From NCBI GenBank assembly GCA_958298945.1, contig OY282609.1, forward strand, positions 64,638,220-64,702,219: a stretch of DNA of 64,000 nt, written 5' to 3'. This document shows, in pieces, positions 8,687-20,954 of this stretch (positions are counted from its first letter, which is position 1; each line of letters begins with the position of its first letter). A program made the position numbers and the translations under genes. Source of the DNA: Atherix ibis (taxonomy: Eukaryota > Arthropoda > Insecta > Diptera > Athericidae). Below the pieces are notes generated by a model. The model worked only from the letters and a program-made list of their open reading frames with translations, was not told where the DNA came from and searched no databases.

Positions 8687-11600
8687 AACGCTCTTCCCTT
8701 CCTTACCTAGAACATGTAGCGAAGAGCGGGAGAACTTTAAAAATTTTAGTAGATACAGGTTCAAATAAAAATTATATAAAAAAAAATATATTAGAAACCC
8801 AATATTAAACGAAAAACCCTTTCATGCTAATTCAATTGGAGGGAATACGCGCGTAACTCACCACGCTTTTATAAATTTACCAGACCTTCAAGCCGAGAAA
8901 ATTAAATTTTTTATTTTACCAAACCTAACTTCCTTCGACGGAATCCTCGGCAACGACACACTAAAAATACTAGGAGCAGTGATTCACACCGATGAAAATT
9001 ATATGACAATCCAATCAAATATAAAAATTCCACTAAAACAACATATTTCAGATTCAGTTAATTCTTTGGATATCAGAGATTCTCATATGAGTGTTGAACA
9101 AAAACAAAGACTAAACAACGCCATCCAAACATGCCCAACTCTTTTCTCAGACCCTGACGAAAAATTAACCTTCACGTCTACGGTCAAAGGTGAAATTAGA
9201 ACAAGTAATACAGATCCAGTTTATTCTAAGTCATATCCTTATCCCATGTGTTTAAAAAATGAAGTTTAAAAGCAGGTTAATGAACTGCTTAAAGACGGAA
9301 TAATTAGACAATCGAGATCTCCATACAACTCACCCGTTTGGATAGTACCGAAAAAAACGGACGCATCGGGCGAAAAAAAATATAGAATGGTGATTGACTA
9401 CCGCAAACTCAATACCATAACTATACCTGACAGATATCCAATACCAGAAATTAACGAGGTATTAGCAAATTTAGGGGAGAATAAATGGTTTTCAATTATC
9501 GACCTCAAAAGTGGTTTCCACCAAATCCCATTAAAGGAGCCCGATATTGAAAAGACTGCATTTTCCATAAACAATGGAAAATACGAGTTCACTCGTCTAC
9601 CATTTGGACTGAAAAACGCCCCTTCCATTTTCCAAAGAACCCTAGATGACATTTTAAGGTTACATATTGGAAAAAGGTGCTATGTTTATATCGACGATAT
9701 AATTATTTTTGGGAAAAACCAAGACGAACACTTCCGAAACCTGGAAATGGTATTCAAAATTTTAGAGAACGCAAACATGAAAATCCAACTGGATAAATGT
9801 GAATTTTTTCGAACGGAAGTAGAATTTTTAGGATTTATTGTTTCAAGGGAAGGGATTAAGGCCAACCCAAAAAAAGTCGAAGCCATCTCTGACTTTGCCC
9901 CACCTAAGACTTTAAGAGATCTTCGATCATTCCTCGGAATGTCAGGATACTACCGCAGATTTATTTGTGATTACGCTAAATTAGCTAAACCCCTGACATC
10001 CCTTTTAAGAGGGGAGGATGGACGAGTGTCCAAAACAGCTTCAAAAAATAAAACTATTCAATTGGACGAAGAAGCAAGAGAATCATTTAACAAACTAAAA
10101 AACTCTCTTATCTCTAAAGAAGTCATATTGTCACACCCGAATTTCGAAAACGAATTCGAATTAACCACTGATGCATCTGACTACGCCATAGGCGCCGTCT
10201 AATTCCAGAAAAATAGACCTATCACATTTCTTTCTAGAACCTTAAGCAAAACTGAAGAAGCCTATGCGACAAATGAAAAAGAAATGTTAGCCATCATTTG
10301 GGCTCTGAACAGCCTCAGAAATTTCCTATACGGATCTAGGAAAGTTATAATTTTCACTGATCACCAGCCACTTACGTTTGCCCTAAGCAATAAAAATACA
10401 AATAGTAAAATGAAACGATGGAAATCAGTACTCGAAGAATATAATTATGAGTTGAAGTACAAGCCAGGCAAAGCAAATGTCGTAGCTGACTCTTTGTCAA
10501 GACCTCCTCAATTATCTCTAGTAAACTCAATGACAGTAACACAACATAGCGATGATAGTTCGGCAGAAAATTTGATTCCCTCTGTAGAATCTCCAGTTAA
10601 TGTCTTTCGAAATCAGCTGATATTACAAATCGGTGAGGTAGAAAACTACGAACTGCAAAATCCTTTTCATAATGTCACCAGACACATTTTTACTAAACAA
10701 CAATATTCAAAATCCGACATAATCAACATTTTCAAAAAATATCTCAATCCACACATCCTAAACGGACTTTACACGACAGAGCCCTTAATGGGACAAATTC
10801 AGCAAATTTACCCACTTCATTTTAATAGCTATCAAATTCGATTCACTCAAACAATAGTAAAAGATATTCAAAATGAGAACGAACAGGACGAAATTATTTT
10901 AACTTGTCACAAAAGAGCACATCGAAACGCACAAGAAAATCGACTTCAGCTTTCGGAAAGATATTACTTCCCGAAGATGACTAAAAAAATTATCCGTTTA
11001 GTTAAACAGTGCACCGTGTGCAAAGAAAATAAATATGACAGACACCCAAATAACCAAGTCCTTAACCCGACTCCTATCCCATCGTATCCTGGTCATACGG
11101 TACATATCGATATCTATTCCACACAAGGTCACTTAGTTTTAACCTTAATTGACAAATTTACGAAACTCGCCAGAGCTAGTATTATTAATTCAAGATCAAT
11201 AGAAGATATACGACGACCATTGCGAGATTTATTATTTTTCTATGCCATTCCACAATTTGTGGTGATCGACAACGAAAAATCTTTAAATTCCGCATCAATA
11301 AGGTCCATGATGGAAGATGAGTTAAAAATAACCATTTATAGAACACCTCCATACAAGAGCGAAGTTAACGGTCAGATAAAGCGTTTCCATTCCACCCTAT
11401 CTGAAATTATGCGATGTCTCCAATCGGACGGGATATCACGCAATTTTGAAGAACTGTTATAAAGAGCCGTTAACGAATATAATTTCACCATTCACTCGAC
11501 CACAGGCAAAAAACCGATTGAATTATTTTTTGGAAAAATTCCACACATCAACCCAGACGAATTTGAAAAGACACGTCTCAGTAATATCGAAAAATTAGTA

Positions 11601-11813
11601 GAAAAACAAAACAAGGACCTTAAATTTCATAATAAAACTAAGAAACCTATAAAAACGTATCAACCAGGACAGATTATTTTTGTCAAACATAACAAACGAT
11701 TAGGATCTAAACTAACAATCCGTTACAAAAAAGAAATAGTCAAAGAGGACAAGAATTCCGTCGTCATTACTGAATCGGGAAAAACTGTCCATAAAACCAA
11801 CATCAGAAACTAA
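8680..11813 (+). pseudogene. pol: Errantivirus Pol (PR-RT-RNaseH-IN), broken
   Basis: The pol region of the errantivirus, in the usual order. Protease has the motif LVDTGSNKNYI near 8745-8775. Reverse transcriptase runs from about 9280 to 9900 with YVYIDDIIIF as the active site at about 9682. RNase H starts near 10150 (TDASDYAIGAV). Integrase has an HHCC zinc finger at about 10910-11025 and the catalytic core to about 11450, followed by a C-terminal domain ending at a TAA at 11811-11813. Lesions: a frame change in the A-rich run at about 8776-8800, and in-frame TAA codons at 9267-9269, 10200-10202 and 11460-11462. These separate protease from RT and cut RNase H and integrase, so no functional polyprotein can be made from this copy. 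Confidence 0.88.
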
Positions 11814-11841
11814 AATTCAAACCCTTTCTTTTTCATTTCAG

Positions 11842-13402
11842 ATGTGCGTTTCGCTCTGTTTTGGGCGAAGCTCAAATCCTTGACTACTCCCATTCTCAAA
11901 TCATTGCAATCAATTTGGGAAAGGCCAAAATTCAAAAGGGAAACTTTAAATTAATTCATGTCGTTGATCTTCAGAACTATCAAAATCTTACGGACGAGAT
12001 GAAATCGATCCTCGATAACGAAATAATCAAAAAACATCCTTTATTTCCATACCTCACACATGAACTTGATCAAGTCGATAGCCTGTTAAAAAACCTAAAA
12101 CCACATAGGGCTAAAAGATCTTTCAATTTTATTGGTACCGCTTGGAAATGGATCGCGGGGAGCCCTGATCACGAGGATTTTGAAATAATTAAAGATAAAA
12201 CAAATAATGTATTAAAAAATAACAATAAGCAAGTAATAATCAATCAACTCCACAATGACAGAATTAATAATCTTACCGATGTAACTAATAAAATTTTACA
12301 AACTATAAGAAAAGATGATAATTTTAATGACAGAATTGCCTTAAGCATCCAGTATAAATTAAAACTGATTAAAGAAGAATTAATTAACATTAGATATGCC
12401 ATACATTGGGCTAAATTAGGAATCATAAATTCAATGATATTAACAAAATCAGAAGTTAGACTTGCAACGGATATTTTAGATAATGAAAAATTGCCTTATT
12501 CAACACCCGAAGAGGCGTTGGATTTCGCAGAAGTAAAAATTATAACAAGCAAATTTTGTCTATTTTATATTGTTTACATACCATTGACTATAAATGAAAT
12601 TTTTGCGAAACTATTGTTAAAACCAATTAAAAGATATCACATAATTAACTCAATCTTATATAATTAAATCTTAAGAAATAATGAGAATATGTTTGGAATT
12701 GTAAAAAATTGTAAAAGTTTTAACTCTCTCACAATTTGTAATCAAATTAATTTAGTCGATATAAAAAACTCTACCTGTATTCCAAATCTGTTAAAAAGCC
12801 TTAACGCCACATGCAATATAGTCAACAATCAACACGTACCGACAGTAGACGAAATCTCTCGAGGGGTCCTGTTATTGAATCAATTTTACGGGAACATCAA
12901 CATTGAACATGTTCCTCATAAGCTTAACGGAACATTCTTAATCAAGTTCCACAACGCAACTGTATCAATCGAAGGGAAGTCCTACAAGTCAAAGGAACAA
13001 ACATCGTTGCAAATCCTACCTGCCATACTTCAACCGACGACCTACGAAAAGCAATATCGCGAGGTAACATCATTAGAAATGATGAAGGAACTCCAAATTA
13101 ACAACACCAACCAGATCGACCTATTACACACAGATAAAACCATTCACCAAGTCATCAGCTACAGTTTGATCTCTATAATTTCTATCACACTTTTGATCCT
13201 GTTAGTAAAAAATATTTTCGCTGGCAACAGAAAGGAGGATAAAACAATTCCTAAAGGGAAAGCAGAAGAATCGTTCGAACTCAAGGATGTTTACGTCACC
13301 ACAACACCACAAAGAGCTAGACGTCCTTCCATCTCAGAAACAGCAGGTTCCTTAGACCAAATACCGCCAGAGAAACCAAGGCGAAAATTTTACGAATTAT
13401 AA
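11842..13402 (+). pseudogene. env: Errantivirus Env (F-like envelope), broken
   Basis: The third ORF of the errantivirus, related to baculovirus F-type fusion proteins. An acceptor-like TTTCATTTCAG ends at 11841, consistent with env being made from a spliced RNA as in this group. A furin-type site RAKR is followed by FNFIGTAWKW at about 12105-12150, the conserved start of the fusion subunit. A transmembrane segment (SLISIISITLLILLV) lies at about 13165-13210, then a short cytoplasmic tail ending at 13402. An in-frame TAA at 12665-12667 separates the fusion-peptide half from the membrane anchor half. Both halves are in the same frame. As it stands the copy cannot make a membrane-anchored envelope. 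Confidence 0.85.
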
Positions 13403-13424
13403 TCGAATGAGGACATTCGAAATT

Positions 13425-13435
13425 AAGAAGGGAAG
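13425..13435 (+). other. Errantivirus polypurine tract
   Basis: The purine run AAGAAGGGAAG ends directly at the 3' LTR and is the expected primer for plus-strand DNA synthesis. Confidence 0.8.
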
Positions 13436-13717
13436 AGTTAAATATAACGGCATAAAAACTCGCCAACATAAAATTTAACATTCCTGAAACCTCATATTTC
13501 GTACGAGAACTGTAGAACTAAATCGCTCCCACGGAATATGCTGACGATGCGTCTGGCTATTAACGCGCGAGGCACAGGTAGAGCTTGCACACATAATTGT
13601 AATGATATTAATAGTTAGTCTAATTTTGTCTTGCAATAAAATACATTCTTTGTTCTGAACTTAACAGAAACTTCAAATTGGTTTTTTTATTACATTTTTT
13701 GAAGTGAATTATTAACT
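13436..13717 (+). repeat. Errantivirus 3' LTR
   Basis: A 282-bp direct repeat of 5897-6178. I see two substitutions between them: G to A in the GCGCGCG region, and T to G before the T run near the end. It is followed by the TATA target duplication at 13718-13721. Confidence 0.92.
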
Positions 13718-13752
13718 TATATTCTCCGATTCCATTATCACTTTGGAGATAT

Positions 13753-15354
13753 TTAATGTTTTTTTCCAGTTAGGTTTTCAGTTTCTTCTTTAAATTGTTT
13801 AAAAAAGTTTAGGACTTCATTTTTCTTTTTTAGCAAATATATCTTAGTATATCGGCTTTTTTCGTCAATGAACGTTACAAAGTAGCGGCACCCTGCATTT
13901 GATGAAGTTCGCATGGGTCCGACTACGTCTGAATGGACAATTTCAAGAAATTCCAGATTTTTAACTTCTTGGCTGGATTTAAATGTTGATTTAGACATTT
14001 TGCCTTGAAAAGATTCATTGGGATTAAAGTTTAGGCCCACCATTGATTTTGTTTGATGCGCATATTCTAAAGTCTGCATGTTGATGTGGCCTAATTTTCT
14101 ATGCATTAATTTAATTTTAGATTGTTTTTCAGAATTTGACTCAAAATTTGTTAAATTTGAAGCCTCTGGGCTATCATTTTCAGTAACATAATATAGCCCA
14201 TTAATTTTATTTGCCATGAGGATAGTGTCACCCTCATAATTTTTAATGAATGCTTTGCTTTTAGTAAAAGTCACATCAAATCCCTTTTCGATAATTTTTC
14301 CAACTGAGAGTAAATTTGCCATCAATTCTGGAACATAAAGAGTGTTGGAAGGATTAATTTCATGGTCTTTTGTTATACATATTTTGGCTAGTCCCTTTCC
14401 ATTTATATATGCTGAGTGCTCTGATGATGCTAATTTCAAAACATTGTTTTCAGTCTTTTTAATGTCGAGTAAATATTTTTGTTTTGAACACATGTGGGAG
14501 GTGCTTCCGGAATCCAAGCACCAGAAATTTGAGGGTTTTCTTTCGGTCATTGTAGTGTGTGATTCCTCACTTAAGAATGTGTTTTCTCCCTTTCGATATT
14601 TACGATTCTCTGAATTTCGACATTAATCCGTTCTGTGATTTTTACGACCGCAATTTTGGCATTTTAATTTTGAATCAGTCTTGTATGATTTTTTATTGTT
14701 TTTGTACTTAGTTTTATTAAAGTATGAATTTTTATTAAATTTTGAACCATATCCATAAAATGCATCCTCTTGGCTTTGAAAATTTTCATCTTTTGTTCTT
14801 GCCATATGCTCTTCCAAGATTTTAACTTTTAGGTCTGTTGGTTTGGGCAAATTGTCACGGCTCTCTATCGCTACTCGGAAGTTTTCAAACGTAAGTGGAA
14901 GACTATATAACATTATTATTATCAATAAATCATCATTTATTTCAACTCCTATGCCCTACAGTTTATCCACAGTATCCATCAAATTATTTAAATGATCTCT
15001 TACGTCCTCGTCCGTTGTCATTTTGTACAAAACAAGACATTTGAGAAGTGTGGCCTTTCGAGCAAGGCCGTCACTTTGGTATATACCTTTTAAGGTATCC
15101 CAGACTTCCTTTGAAGTTTTACAATTTCTTACTTGAGGTATTTCACTAGAAGATATTAGTAAAAATAAATCTGACCTTGCATATGAGTCGTCGGTTTCCC
15201 ATTTTTATTACATTTGCTTGATCTTCAGGTTTTTATATTTCTCCACTGATATATCCCCAGAGTCCATTCTTGATTAACATGGCCTGAGCGTGGATAGACT
15301 AAGTGTCGTAGTTTTCCTTGTTTAAAGATTCAATACGAAAATTATTCTGAGCCA
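13753..15354 (-). pseudogene. Copia family 3 gag-protease-integrase, 5' part (broken)
   Basis: Gag begins at an ATG at about 15354 (MAQNN). The stretch 14925-14623 carries its C-terminal part with a zinc knuckle start CQNCGRKNHRTD. The stretch 14550-13753 holds the protease (CLDSGSTSHMC, with an intact DSG), the integrase zinc finger region (MHRKLGHINMQTL) and the start of the integrase core (EIVHSDVVGPMRTSS). Stops near 14623 and 14930 break the frame between gag and protease. The catalytic core continues at 5896 on the far side of the errantivirus. Confidence 0.8.
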
Positions 15355-15415
15355 TTTTTTCGAATAATTTATGAGCTGCACAGTATATTAGTTTAATCCT
15401 GGGCCCATTACCTTT

Positions 15416-15555
15416 TGTATTTTAAATGAAAACAACCCAACAATTTAAAGTAAATTAATATATTTAAAGATTAAGACGACATTAACACAAGTAAGATGGC
15501 GTGGCCTTTTTTTACTATAACATGTTATAAAAGTAGAGCAGTGTTACCAGGAAAA
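15416..15555 (-). repeat. Copia family 3 LTR (5', truncated)
   Basis: Matches 3391-3530 closely. The last 24 bases of the full LTR are missing at 15555, where copia family 2 RNase H sequence starts. Confidence 0.8.
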
Positions 15556-18500
15556 TAAATAATGCGACCGCTATTTGACTTCCTGTCTGTTCTGTCGTCT
15601 GCCCAAGTCGCATCCGCATATCCAATCAATAACAAATCTTTTGATTGTTTGGTTCTCAGTTTTAACTTCATTTTGTGTGTTATCTTCAAATACTTAACAA
15701 CACGTTTGAGCTGATTCCAATCCTCGTTTGTTGGTTTAGACACCTTTTGTGCCAAAATGCTAACGCTGGCCGAAATATCGGGTCTTGAATTCACCGATAA
15801 ATACAACAATCGACCAATTAGCGATCTGTAACTTCTGGTGTTATCCAATAGTCGGCCCGAATCTGACTTTCCGTAGCTTACCTCCATTGGAATCTTTACT
15901 GTTTTTGCGTCCTTCATTCCGAAATCTGATGCAATTTTCATTATGTAAGTCGATTGATTTAATTCGAAATTACCTTGATTGCCTTTCGTAACTTCCATGT
16001 TCAAGTAATAGTTGATCGGTCCCAAATCTTTAACTTTAAAATGTGGCTTAAAAATTCCTTCAATCTCCTCCATCTGTTTCTTTGTTGAACAAGCCACGAT
16101 TAAATCATCGACATAAATGATCACGTAGCAAAATTCATCATCAATGCTTTTTGTGTACACGCACGCATCATTGTAACTTTGTCGAAAACCCGCTTTGATG
16201 AGTACTTTATGGAGTGCAGTATTCCATGATCTTGCCGCCTGTTTCAAACCGTAAATACTTTTCTTGAGTAAGCAACCTTTCGAGCTTCCGTCGTTAAAAC
16301 CTGCTGGCTGTTTCATGTTGATTGTTTCATTTAGCTTTCCGTTCAGAAATGCAGTCTCTGCGTCAAAATGATGTACTAACATTTCCCTTTTTGCTGCTAC
16401 TGACAATAATGTCCTGAATGTCGTATGCATACCGACCGGTGCAAACAACTCATCATAGCTTTCGACGTATTTCTGTGAAAATCCTTGCGCTACAAACCTG
16501 GCCTTGTATCGCTGCAATTCACCATCCGCACTTGTGTTTACCTTGAACACCCATTTTCCACCGATTGCTGTTTTACCCCTTGGCAAATCTTCTAGTTCCC
16601 ATGTACCGTTGTGTTGATGTGCTTCAATTTCTTCTTGCATCGCAGTAAACCATTGTACCTTTTCGTTGCTTTCAATCGCTTCGCTGTAGTTCTTTGGTTA
16701 ATTTAATTCTCGGATCATGTTTACTTCCGCAATTAAACGCATTGGAGGAACACCGTTGTTGTTCCGTTTCGAAACACGTGAAACTGGTTGAACCTGATCG
16801 ACTTGATGTTCATCTTCACTTGGTGTTTCGCTTTCATTCTCCTCCTGAGCGCTACCATAATCAGTGATACTGTTTTCATGATCGACGTCTTGATTCTCCT
16901 CCCGAAGCGATGAATCTTCATTTTTCTCATTATGTCTTTTCTTTGGAGTTTCATCCAGATCTATCGAGAATTTGCTGCCATTTACCGGTTTCGTACCGAA
17001 TCGAACATCTCGAATAATCCACACTTTCTTCATTACAGCGTTGTAGCACCGATACGCCTTCGAATTTTCGTCGTATCCCAGAAAAATCACTTCGGTCGCT
17101 ACATTGTCCAACTTTCCTCTTTTTGCTGATGATACATGAACAAAATATTTAGAACCAAACATCTAAAAACTGTCAATACCTGATCTAATTCCATTCCAAC
17201 GCTCATATGGTGTCATGTTCGTTGTTCTTGTAATCACACGATTCTGGATGTAATTGGCTGTTGCGGCTGCCTCACCCCAAAAACTGTAGCTTAAGTCTGC
17301 AACGATGAGCATGCAACGCGCCATTTCAATTAACGTGCGATTTTTCCGTTCAGCCCTTCCGTTCTCTTGTGGGCAATCTGCTGCTGTGAGTTGGATCTGA
17401 ATCCCTTTATTCTTTAAAAAATTCGTGTATTCCCTTGATGTGTATTCACCACCACGATCCGACCGCATAATCTTTGGTGTTCGCTCGAATTTTGTCTCGT
17501 ATAATGCTACGAATTGCCTCATTGTGTCTTCAACTTCACATTTGTGTGCAAATAACATGATAAAAGTAAAACTTGAATAATCATCAATGAAAGTTATCAA
17601 ATAACGCTTTTCACTTGGTGTCGCTGTACGCATGGGTCCGCATACATCCGTGTGTATCAATTCCAATACCGCTGATGACTCGCTGAACGATTTCTTTATA
17701 AATGGTAATCGCGCCATTTTACCCCTCAAGCACACCTAACACACTTCTTCAAGTCCATAGTCAACAATTTCGAGTCCCTTGATCGAACCATCCAATGCCA
17801 TTTTTCGAATCGCCACTGGATCACGATGTCCCATTTTACGATGTAGTTCATGTATGCATTTGTCGTTATGAGCTAAAACCGCATGTACCTTATTGACCTC
17901 GCGCAATTCATATAATTCATTCACTACGTCTGCTACACCGATTTGTTTTCCCTGATGATTTATCTCGCAAATCCTTTCATTAAATTCGACCGTAAAACCC
18001 ATTTTCGTGAGTTGCCTTATAGAAATTACATTGCCAATCAATTTTGGAGCGTACAGAACTTGGATCGCCTCTACTTTATGAACGTGTCCACTTTCGTTAA
18101 TGAATGTTATGTATCCTTTGCCAATTCTCTCAACTTTTTCCAAATTCGCCGTTTGCCAACTTGACTGTGCACCTGTATGATTCATTAAATTCTGTAAAGA
18201 AACTTTTGTCTTCGACTGCCGTTTTGGTTGCACCTGAGTCCATGGTATGACCATGCTTATGTGTGTTTCCAAGTTTAAACAAAAATTCCCCATCTTTAAC
18301 GGTGTTCACCTTGTCAGTTGTATTGCCAGTCTTTCCATCTTCGCTCTTCCTCTTTGCCAACCACTTCTTGTATTTGTTGCAATCTTTCTTTATATGATTG
18401 GGTTCTTTACAGAAAAAACAAAGACTTACTTTTGTATCCGGCTTCGCAACGATTTTCATTACTGAATCACTTGCACCTCCGACCACATTGGCATACCGCT

Positions 18501-19070
18501 CATATTCTGCGTCCACGTCGAACGTAATCTCACTTTCCGCACATGCACCAAGTGCAGAAACTAATGTGTTATAGCTCTTTGGCAAACTTCTAAGCAAAAA
18601 TATTTTACTCCATAATGTTGACAATTGCGCGTCACCACGATTATTTAACCGTGTGAATAAATCCTGCATTCAATTAATATGGGCCCTTGCATCGCCATCT
18701 TCTTCCAACTTCAACGCGCAAATTGATCGCACCAAATACACCTTGTTCGCCACTGTATTTTTCTCGTGGTATAAACCACGAGAAAAATACACTGGCGGAC
18801 AAGGTGTATTTTTTTCTCGTGTATCGGTTTTGCCGATGTCGCCGAACGAATGTGTGCCAATTGATCATTTTCCACTGCAAGACGAATTGAACGCCTTGCT
18901 TCGTTATGGAGTTATTCCCATTTATCAATCCCATTTTGATTCCGTACAACACCATCTCCATCTTCCTCTCGCGTCGGTTTCAACTATTCAATCACTTGCT
19001 TCCACAAATTCTGCTTTCTGAGTAAGCCATCATTCAACTTTTCAAATTTCGGTTTCATTGTGTCACTCAT
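15556..19070 (-). pseudogene. Copia family 2 gag-pol (broken)
   Basis: Gag starts at an ATG near 19070 (MSDTMKPKFEKLNDG). It is disturbed by stops and by a foldback duplication at 18734-18811. A CCHC knuckle CFFCKEPNHIKKDC lies near 18400, and the protease motif MDSGATKTA near 18240. Integrase has its zinc finger at about 17850-17735 and core motifs (HTDVCGPMRT, SDRGGEYTS, ENGRAERKNR) down to 17200. Reverse transcriptase covers 16640-15800 with IYVDDLIVA as the active site. RNase H starts with GYADATWADDRTDRKSNSGR and is cut at 15556. In-frame stops lie at about 17736 (within the zinc finger), 17163 and 16698, with a frame change near 18200. Confidence 0.85.
18734..18811. repeat. Near-perfect 37-bp inverted repeat in copia family 2 gag
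   Basis: Arms 18734-18770 and 18775-18811 are complementary with two mismatches and enclose only 4 nt (ATAA). The left arm is the genuine gag sequence (minus-strand HEKNTVANKVYLV). The right arm is an inverted copy of it that replaces the expected upstream gag codons. Confidence 0.85.
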
Positions 19071-19194
19071 TTTTCGTATGCAATTTGCTTCGTGTCTCCG
19101 TTGTGATTAACCTCAACTTTGGCTCGTTATAATTTCACACTTTATTTTATTTCTTTAACTTTATGTTTATTTCACTCATACTGGGCCCATTACC

Positions 19195-19429
19195 TGTAGA
19201 AAACTATATTTACCGAAGTTCGTTTCTATATTCAATCTGAAATGTGAAATGCTATGGCGAAATAAAACAAAAGAAATAATTTACAGTGTTGTGAAATACT
19301 TTGGTTTGAGTTTTAATGTGTACTGTATGTCGGTTTAAAAAGGAATGAATCTTATTCAAAATGTCAAGTCTAAAGAAGTACTAAATTCTATGTATGTGAA
19401 CGCAAATTAAGAACCATGTTTCATCTACA
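19195..19429 (-). repeat. Copia family 2 5' LTR
   Basis: A 235-bp segment bounded by the inverted ends TGTAGA and TCTACA. It directly adjoins the primer-binding site on one side and copia family 1b integrase on the other. No partner LTR is present in the window, because the 3' end of the element is lost at 2994. Confidence 0.7.
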
Positions 19430-20954
19430 TTCCACATTTTCCAGTACTGTGCTCGTTCCAGTTCGATTCAGCACATGTACTGCCAAATTTATACCCTCCG
19501 CCCAGAATTTGTAGTCCATTTGCTTCGAATGAATCATCGTTCGCGCTGACTCCATAATTGTACGATTGTCACGCTCCACACAACCATTCTGCTCCGTTGT
19601 GTACGGCAGAGTTCGCTGATGTTCAATGCCCATTTCATTGAAAAACTTTTCCAAGTCCGCATTGACGAATTCTGTCCCGTTATCTGATCGAAAACTACGC
19701 ACTTTATGTCCGTTTTCTTGCTGCATTTGCATCACCGTCATCGTGATCTTTGCTGCTACTTCCGACTTTTGCTTCAGAAAATACACAAAACGAAAATGTG
19801 AAAAATCGTCCTTAAGAAGCAAAAAATTCCTCGAACCGCCAATTGAATTTGTTTGCATTGGCCCACAAATGTCCGCATGAATAATTTCGCTGCATTTCCT
19901 TGATTTCTCCTCACGACTTTTATGGCTGCCACGATGATGCTTCCCATAGACGCACGCTTCGCATGCAAACTCTTCGTCCACAAAATCAATCTCGCTGCTC
20001 CGCAGAAATTTCCTCACATGTGCGACGCTTTGATGTCCCAATCGCTTATGCCATGCTTGAAGCGACATTTTCTTGATAGCCACATTTGCAGTCGCTCCAT
20101 CGACCTCCGATGATTCTCTTACTTTGAACAGCATTTGAAAAAGCCTTTCGCGTCGAACTCCCACTGCAAAAATGTTTCCATCTTTTAGCAAATTGCAGCG
20201 CTTGCTATTCGATTGCAATTGATAGCCTCGATCCATCGCCCTTCCCGACGAAAATAAATTCAGATGAATTTCCGGCACATACAACACATTCAAATGCAAG
20301 AATATTGATGTCGCCCTTTCCTCGAGCCATAATCCTCTCGCCATTTTCAACCGTTATGTGTGACGATGCGTCCATAAAGCTCTCGAACCATTCACGTCGA
20401 TGACACATATGGTCACTAGCTTCCGAGTCCAACACCCAAGTTTTTTTGTTTTCAGTTGAAATTGAGCTATAACATACAAATGCATTGCTTGGTGCACTGT
20501 CCTGTTTCTTGTTATCGTTCGAATTGTTCTTCTTATTTCTTGGACAATCGCACTTCCAATGACCACTTCCGCCGCACAGAAAACAATCACCTTTTGGCCT
20601 GGCGTTGCCACCCTTGCCCCTATTTTTATTTTTCTGTTCAGACGTGAAACCCTTCTTCGGACTAAATGTTTTCTTCGAAAAATTTCGCTTGGCCATCAAC
20701 ACTTCCACATTTTCGACTTGTCCGTGCGCTTTCAATCGAAGCTCTTCTGCCATTAATCGCGCACGCAAATTTGCCATCGTTCGATCTCCCGAAGTCGTCG
20801 TTTCCCAAGCACTATGAAAATGGTTATATTCCGCTGGCAAAGACATCAGAATCTTTCTCATAACCATTGCGTCAGAAACACCTTCATTTTGGTTCCTTAA
20901 TTGCTGCACGACCTCCATGAGTTTTAACACACACGTTGCAATATCATCGCCCAT
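19430..20954 (-). pseudogene. Copia family 1b gag-protease-integrase (truncated)
   Basis: Gag begins at GDDIATCV (20954), because about 550 bp of leader and gag start are deleted relative to copy a. It has a CCHC knuckle CFLCGGSGHWKCDC near 20560 and a protease-like motif LDSEASDHM near 20430, where the usual Gly is Glu. After a frame change near 20290 the integrase follows, with its zinc finger (WHKRLGHQSVAHV) and core motifs (HADICGPMQT, SDNGTEFVN, EQNGCVERDNRT). The frame ends at the copia family 2 insertion at 19430. The reverse transcriptase is not found anywhere in the window. Confidence 0.8.

Larger units (their letters stand above)
5897..13717 (+). mobile_element. Errantivirus (gypsy group, with env), full length, disabled
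   Basis: A full-length insect errantivirus of 7821 bp in the + orientation. It has two 282-bp LTRs with AGTT...AACT ends, a primer-binding site complementary to the tRNA-Lys 3' end, a 1.1-kb leader, gag, pol and env, and a purine tract before the 3' LTR. It is flanked by the 4-bp duplication TATA (5893-5896 and 13718-13721), the usual target of this group. It sits inside copia family 3 integrase. The LTRs differ at only two positions that I can see, which indicates a recent insertion, yet pol and env carry stops and a frameshift. Confidence 0.93.
13718..15555 (-). mobile_element. Copia family 3, 5' part (LTR, gag, protease, integrase start)
   Basis: The upstream part of copia family 3 on the minus strand. 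A truncated 5' LTR (15416-15555), a primer-binding site (about 15399-15412, GGTAATGGGCCCAG on the minus strand, as in copia), gag, protease and the first part of integrase follow in order. The errantivirus interrupts the integrase core at 13718. The LTR lacks its outer 24 bases compared with 3391-3554, so the left edge of the insertion has been trimmed. Confidence 0.85.
15556..19429 (-). mobile_element. Copia family 2, main part (5' LTR to RNase H)
   Basis: A minus-strand copia-type element with a 235-bp 5' LTR (19195-19429), a copia-like primer-binding site (19181-19193, GGTAATGGGCCCAG on the minus strand), gag, protease, integrase, reverse transcriptase and the first part of RNase H. It is cut at 15556 by copia family 3 and resumes at 3390. 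The element lies inside the integrase of copia family 1b, which ends at 19430. Several stops and one frame change make it inactive. Confidence 0.85.

Noticed and set aside
9398..9886. Two minus-strand ORFs opposite the errantivirus reverse transcriptase.
   Set aside because: They are antisense shadows of pol with no family resemblance.
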